Origin: Mollicutes bacterium
GTDB lineage: Bacteria > Bacillota_I > Bacilli_A > RF39 > UBA660
DNA length: 10,483 nt
Assembly: GCA_012513875.1 (NCBI GenBank)
Contig: JAAZBI010000021.1
Location: forward strand, 1-10,483
Direction: 5' to 3'
In this document: positions 7,801 through 10,483 of the stretch, in pieces
Layout: each line of letters begins with the position of its first letter
How positions within the stretch are numbered: the first letter of the stretch is position 1
Translations under genes and position numbers: made by a program
The notes under the pieces: model-generated
The model's database searches: none
What the model was told of the DNA's origin: nothing
What the model saw: only the letters and a program-made list of their open reading frames with translations

Positions 7801-7809
7801 ATGAGAAAA

Positions 7810-9000
7810 GTGAGAGCGATTGTTTTATCTGGTGGAGGCTCAAAAGGAGCTTATCAAATTGGAGTTTGGAAAGCTTTAAGAAGATTAAAAATAAAATATG
7901 ATATTGTAACTGGAACTTCAGTAGGAGCTTTAAACGGAGCTTTAATGGTAACTAAAAGTTATCACAAAGCTTATTCATTATGGAAAAATATTGGTTTCAG
8001 AGATGTTTTTGATCAAGATATCAAAAGTGATTATTTTACTCCTGAAGGTAAAAAAGCAATAGCTAAAAAATATGCTAAAGCAATTTTTTTAGATCATGGA
8101 ATGAGTCCAAACAATTTAGAAAAAACAGTAGAAGCTAAATTAAATTATAAGAAGTTAAAGAAATCTAAAATAAAATTTAGTTTTATTACTTATAATTTAT
8201 CAGATTTAAAACCAAAAGTGATCAATATAGAAAAAGAATCGGTAGATAAAATAAAGCATTATTTAATAGCGTCTTCTTCTTGTTTCCCAGCGTTTCAAAA
8301 AAAGAAAATAGAAGGTAAAGATTATATTGATGGTGGTTATTATGATAATTTTCCTGTTAATTTAGCAATAGATTTGGGAGCTGATGAGATTGTTGCTATT
8401 GATTTAAAAGAAATTGGATTTAAGAGACCAGTCAAATCAAAAAAAGTAAAAATAATTTATATTTCTCCTAATAATCATCTAGGTTCTTTTTTAGTTTTTG
8501 ATAAACGTTTATCGAGAAAAAACATTAAATATGGATACAATGATACTATGAAAGTATATGGGAAATTAGAAGGTAAGAAATATACCTTTAAAAAGAATCA
8601 TTTAGAAAAGAACTATATAAAATATTCTCGAAAATTTAATATTTTAATCCAATCCTTTTTATCAAAAAAAGGATTGATTACTAATTTAATAAAAAGAATT
8701 ACATTAAAGCAAGAGTATAATTTGAGAGATTTTCAAAAAATAATCGAGTTTTTAGGTACTATTTATGAAATAGATGACACCAAAATTTATTCTTATCGAA
8801 GATTTAATCGTCTTCTTTTAAAAGCTCAAAGAAAATATAAGCTTAATCGAATTAACGATAGTCGTAATATTATTAATAATATATTAAATAACAATGCTAA
8901 AAAAATAAACAAAAGTTGGGAATTGGCTTTTTCCAAAGAAGTTTTAGGAGCATTATATTTAAAAAATTTAAAAAACTCTTGTATTTTCCAAAGAAGATAG
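7810..9000 (+). CDS. Patatin-like phospholipase / acyl hydrolase
   Basis: This protein has the Ser-Asp catalytic dyad of the patatin family, which hydrolyses acyl esters of membrane lipids. Counting from the upstream ATG (7801), the oxyanion loop is GGGSKGAYQIG (11-21), the nucleophile elbow is GTSVG (38-42, Ser40), and the catalytic Asp is in IDGGYYDNFP (176-185, Asp177). I place the start at the GTG at 7810 (396 residues) because AGGAG (7796-7800) touches the ATG at 7801 but is correctly spaced from the GTG, and because patatin domains usually begin a few residues before the oxyanion loop. The alternative start adds three residues. No signal peptide or membrane helix is visible, so it is probably cytoplasmic or peripheral. 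After the domain, residues about 235-399 form a Lys/Arg/Asn-rich helical tail that I do not recognise. It is the last gene of the operon, next to an exporter. Lipase activity is likely; substrate unknown. Confidence 0.9.
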   Translation: MRAIVLSGGGSKGAYQIGVWKALRRLKIKYDIVTGTSVGALNGALMVTKSYHKAYSLWKNIGFRDVFDQDIKSDYFTPEGKKAIAKKYAKAIFLDHGMSPNNLEKTVEAKLNYKKLKKSKIKFSFITYNLSDLKPKVINIEKESVDKIKHYLIASSSCFPAFQKKKIEGKDYIDGGYYDNFPVNLAIDLGADEIVAIDLKEIGFKRPVKSKKVKIIYISPNNHLGSFLVFDKRLSRKNIKYGYNDTMKVYGKLEGKKYTFKKNHLEKNYIKYSRKFNILIQSFLSKKGLITNLIKRITLKQEYNLRDFQKIIEFLGTIYEIDDTKIYSYRRFNRLLLKAQRKYKLNRINDSRNIINNILNNNAKKINKSWELAFSKEVLGALYLKNLKNSCIFQRR

Positions 9001-9006
9001 TATAAT
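8979..9006 (+). promoter_or_regulatory. Probable promoter for the small-gene pair
   Basis: A perfect TATAAT occupies 9001-9006, directly after the patatin stop codon. A poor -35 candidate TTGTAT (8979-8984, three of six bases) lies 16 bases upstream inside the patatin gene. Transcription would begin near 9013, just before the GGAGGG ribosome site. There is no terminator after the patatin gene, so read-through from the operon may also feed these genes. Confidence 0.45.
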
Positions 9007-9017
9007 ATTAAACACTT

Positions 9018-9023
9018 GGAGGG
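9018..9023 (+). promoter_or_regulatory. Strong ribosome binding site fixing the start of the 89-residue gene
   Basis: GGAGGG at 9018-9023 lies 7 bases before the ATG at 9031. A longer reading would start at the TTG at 9016, but that codon overlaps this site and has no ribosome site of its own, so the ATG is chosen. Confidence 0.75.
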
Positions 9024-9030
9024 TGAAAAA

Positions 9031-9300
9031 ATGGAGTTTGAAAATAACAATTCAATTGTTAAATTAATTTTTGAAGAAAATATAATTGTTTATCGTACAG
9101 ATAAAGATGAGTTTTATTTAAAAAAAGGAGAAGAACAACCAATATTTATTTATAAAGGTGATTATTCTACTGATGTTTATTATGATGAAGGAAAAATTAA
9201 TTTTTATCATATTGATCGTGATGAAAATAATGACTTTATATCAAAAACAGATTATTCTTTTTCGGTTAAAGATGAAGTTTACTGTTTGAGAAGGAAATAA
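9031..9300 (+). CDS. Small unrecognised protein (89 residues), first of a pair
   Basis: I do not recognise this 89-residue protein. It is acidic overall, rich in Asp, Glu, Tyr, Phe and Ile, with alternating hydrophobic and polar residues (KLIFEENIIVYR at 11-22, FYHIDRDENNDF at 58-69) that suggest a small beta-rich soluble fold. It has no signal peptide, membrane helix or Cys-pair metal site. The strong GGAGGG ribosome site and a likely promoter of its own make it a real gene despite its size. It is followed after one base by a second small gene with a similar opening pattern (an Asn pair, hydrophobic strand, YR, DE, aromatic-Leu, Gly), which may be a diverged copy. Function unknown. Confidence 0.75.
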   Translation: MEFENNNSIVKLIFEENIIVYRTDKDEFYLKKGEEQPIFIYKGDYSTDVYYDEGKINFYHIDRDENNDFISKTDYSFSVKDEVYCLRRK

Positions 9301-9301
9301 T

Positions 9302-9508
9302 ATGTTTAAACAATATGTTGATAATAATCAAACTGTTTTAGTTATTAATCAATTAGTTATATCGTATCGAATATTGAACAGCGACGAAGTTTTTCTTGTA
9401 GAAGGTAATATTTTAATGGTATATAATATTTATACTCATCAAATTGTTTCGGAAGAATTTATTGACGATTTAGCAAAAAAATCAGAGTTTGTTAAAACTT
9501 TAAAATAA
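9302..9508 (+). CDS. Small unrecognised protein (68 residues), second of a pair
   Basis: I do not recognise this 68-residue protein. Its first 45 residues alternate hydrophobic and polar positions (TVLVINQLVISYR at 11-23, DEVFLVEGNILMVYNIY at 28-44), suggesting beta strands. The end is a short charged helix (EEFIDDLAKKSEF). The ATG at 9302 has AAGGA (9291-9295) six bases upstream, located inside the end of the preceding gene, and only one base separates the two genes, so they are almost certainly co-transcribed. Residues 7-44 can be lined up by eye with residues 4-41 of the preceding protein with one gap, but identity is low. It ends immediately before a palindromic terminator. Function unknown. 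Confidence 0.72.
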   Translation: MFKQYVDNNQTVLVINQLVISYRILNSDEVFLVEGNILMVYNIYTHQIVSEEFIDDLAKKSEFVKTLK

Positions 9509-9537
9509 AAAAGATATTAATATCTTTTTTTATTTTA
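9501..9537 (+). terminator. Intrinsic terminator after the small-gene pair
   Basis: AAAAAAGATATT (9507-9518) and AATATCTTTTTT (9519-9530) form a perfect palindrome with a T tract at 9525-9531. The outer bases TAAAAT (9501-9506) and ATTTTA (9532-9537) also pair if the T at 9531 is bulged, lengthening the stem. The stop codon of the 68-residue gene lies within the left arm. The right end touches the extended -10 promoter of the next gene. Confidence 0.75.
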
Positions 9538-9546
9538 TGATATAAT
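9538..9546 (+). promoter_or_regulatory. Extended -10 promoter placing the start site at the ATG
   Basis: TGATATAAT (9538-9546) is a perfect extended -10 element (TG, one base, TATAAT). The upstream positions where a -35 box would sit are occupied by the terminator hairpin, and the best match there (TTAATA at 9517-9522, 18 bases away) is poor. Transcription should start six to seven bases after the -10, at about 9552-9553, which is the A of the ATG of the next gene. Confidence 0.65.
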
Positions 9547-9552
9547 TAAATC

Positions 9553-10483
9553 ATGAAAAAAAGAATTTTTGATTTATTAATTACTTTTTTATTTATATTA
9601 AGTTTAGAATTAATGACAAAGATTATTGTCTTTAAAAGTTTTTCTTTGTTTAATTTTTTAAACATTCTTTTTTTTACTTTAGGTTTAACTATCTTTATTT
9701 ATATTTTAACTACATTTTTTAAAAGAACAATTAATTTTATTATTTATTACTTTATTTTATCAGTTATAAATTTAATTTTTATCGCTCAAATCATTTATTT
9801 TAAAACATATGAAGGGTTAATGTCTCTTTATTCAATGCGTCAAACAACAGTTGTTACTGAATTTGGTAATTCTGTTTTAGATATGATTTATAGAAACATA
9901 TTTTTAGTCTTTATATTTTTAATACCTTTAGTAATTTTAATAATCTTAAATAAAAAAGTATTATCCTTAAAAAGGATTAAATTTAAGCTAAAACCAATTT
10001 TTATTGGATTGTTTTTAATCGTTTATCTTATTAATATAGCTTTATTACAAATAAATAAAAATGATATTTATTCTTCATATTCATTATATTATAAAGATTT
10101 TTCTTCACCTTTATTAGCAGCTGAAAAATTTGGCCTTTTAACGACGATGCGTTTAGATTTAAGAAATACTATTTTTAATAAAGAAGATACTTTTAAATTT
10201 GAAGAATCAAAAATTGATTTTAAAATTGATTTAAAATCAATTTATCTACCTAATATTTTAAAAATAAATTTTAATGAATTAATTAACAATTCTACTGATG
10301 AGACAATAAAAAATATGCATCAATATTTTTCCAATCGAAAACCAACAATAAAAAATGAATATACAGGTATTTTTAAAGACAAAAATTTAATCGTTATTTT
10401 AGCTGAAGCTTTTGATCCAATTGGAGTAGATGAAACAATAACACCCACTTTATATAAATTAGTTTATAGTGGATTTGAATTTA
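9553..10483 (+). CDS. LTA synthase-family (sulfatase-fold) membrane phosphoglycerol transferase, 3' end cut by window
   Basis: The frame runs from ATG 9553 to the window end without a stop (310 complete codons). An in-frame TAA at 9547 limits upstream extension. The N-terminal half has about five hydrophobic helices (roughly 5-27, 34-55, 61-83, 114-132, 147-166), followed by an extracellular linker. From about 275 the sulfatase/alkaline-phosphatase-like domain begins with DKNLIVILAEAFDPIG (276-291) and ITPTLYKLVYSGF (296-308). Glu285 corresponds in position to the metal-binding Glu of the LES/LAEAF motif; the catalytic Thr would lie beyond the window. This arrangement is that of LtaS-type enzymes, which polymerise glycerol-phosphate from phosphatidylglycerol on the outer membrane face. 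There is no ribosome binding site before the ATG, consistent with a leaderless transcript from the extended -10 at 9538-9546. Which LTA-synthase subgroup it belongs to cannot be decided from the visible part. Confidence 0.85.
   Translation, partial: MKKRIFDLLITFLFILSLELMTKIIVFKSFSLFNFLNILFFTLGLTIFIYILTTFFKRTINFIIYYFILSVINLIFIAQIIYFKTYEGLMSLYSMRQTTVVTEFGNSVLDMIYRNIFLVFIFLIPLVILIILNKKVLSLKRIKFKLKPIFIGLFLIVYLINIALLQINKNDIYSSYSLYYKDFSSPLLAAEKFGLLTTMRLDLRNTIFNKEDTFKFEESKIDFKIDLKSIYLPNILKINFNELINNSTDETIKNMHQYFSNRKPTIKNEYTGIFKDKNLIVILAEAFDPIGVDETITPTLYKLVYSGFEF

Noticed and set aside
8646..8680. Inverted repeat AATCCTTTTT / AAAAAGGATT within the patatin gene
   Set aside because: The T run is in the stem rather than after it, the site is mid-gene in AT-rich sequence, and no gene ends nearby, so it is not called a terminator.
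9016..9030. Longer start (TTG at 9016) for the 89-residue protein
   Set aside because: It overlaps the GGAGGG ribosome site that serves the ATG at 9031 and has no ribosome site of its own.
1..10483. Mobile element, phage, CRISPR or defence system
   Set aside because: I looked for transposase or integrase motifs, direct-repeat arrays and toxin-antitoxin hallmarks and saw none; gene content is mostly housekeeping and envelope.

Overview
The window is low in GC (roughly a quarter G+C, estimated by eye). It looks like a chromosome segment from a low-GC Gram-positive lineage, class Bacilli in the broad sense. Three things support this: an RNase J very close in pattern to Bacillus RnjA, a Bacillus-type TrpRS, and a gene of the lipoteichoic-acid-synthase type with TATAAT-type promoters and strong Shine-Dalgarno sites. 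All 13 tryptophan codons I counted are TGG and no gene contains an in-frame TGA, so the standard bacterial code (table 11) applies and not the Mycoplasma code. A wall-bearing or Acholeplasma/RF39/Erysipelotrichia-like relative of the Mollicutes would fit, but the exact taxon is a guess.

Layout. (1) 1-1022, + strand: the 3' part of an unrecognised, mostly helical protein whose start probably lies before the window. (2) 1015-2697, - strand: RNase J, convergent with gene 1 and overlapping it by 8 bases. A perfect 28-base palindrome covers both stop codons and probably terminates transcription in both directions. (3) 2698-2851: a divergent promoter region. (4) 2852-9000, + strand: a tightly packed operon of six genes in the order VTT/TVP38 membrane protein, RmuC, tryptophanyl-tRNA synthetase, ABC ATPase, large ABC exporter permease, patatin-like phospholipase. 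The junctions are overlaps of 1, 4, 7 and 1 bases, and then a gap of a few bases before the patatin gene. (5) 9031-9508, + strand: two very small unrecognised proteins behind their own likely promoter, closed by a palindromic terminator. (6) 9553-end, + strand: the 5' part of an LTA-synthase/sulfatase-family membrane protein. It appears to be transcribed from an extended -10 promoter so close to its ATG that the mRNA would be leaderless. No other gene in the window clearly lacks a ribosome binding site; gene 1 has no visible start to judge and trpS has only a weak site.

How the genes work together. RNase J (RNA decay), RmuC (DNA maintenance) and TrpRS (translation) are housekeeping functions. 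The VTT protein, ABC exporter, patatin lipase and LTA-synthase-like enzyme all concern membrane lipids or envelope. I see no tRNA, rRNA, CRISPR, insertion sequence or phage gene, and no clear new multi-gene system. The most unusual points are the shared terminator that gives two unrelated proteins the same C-terminal five residues, the leaderless LTA-synthase-type gene, and the pair of tiny unknown proteins.
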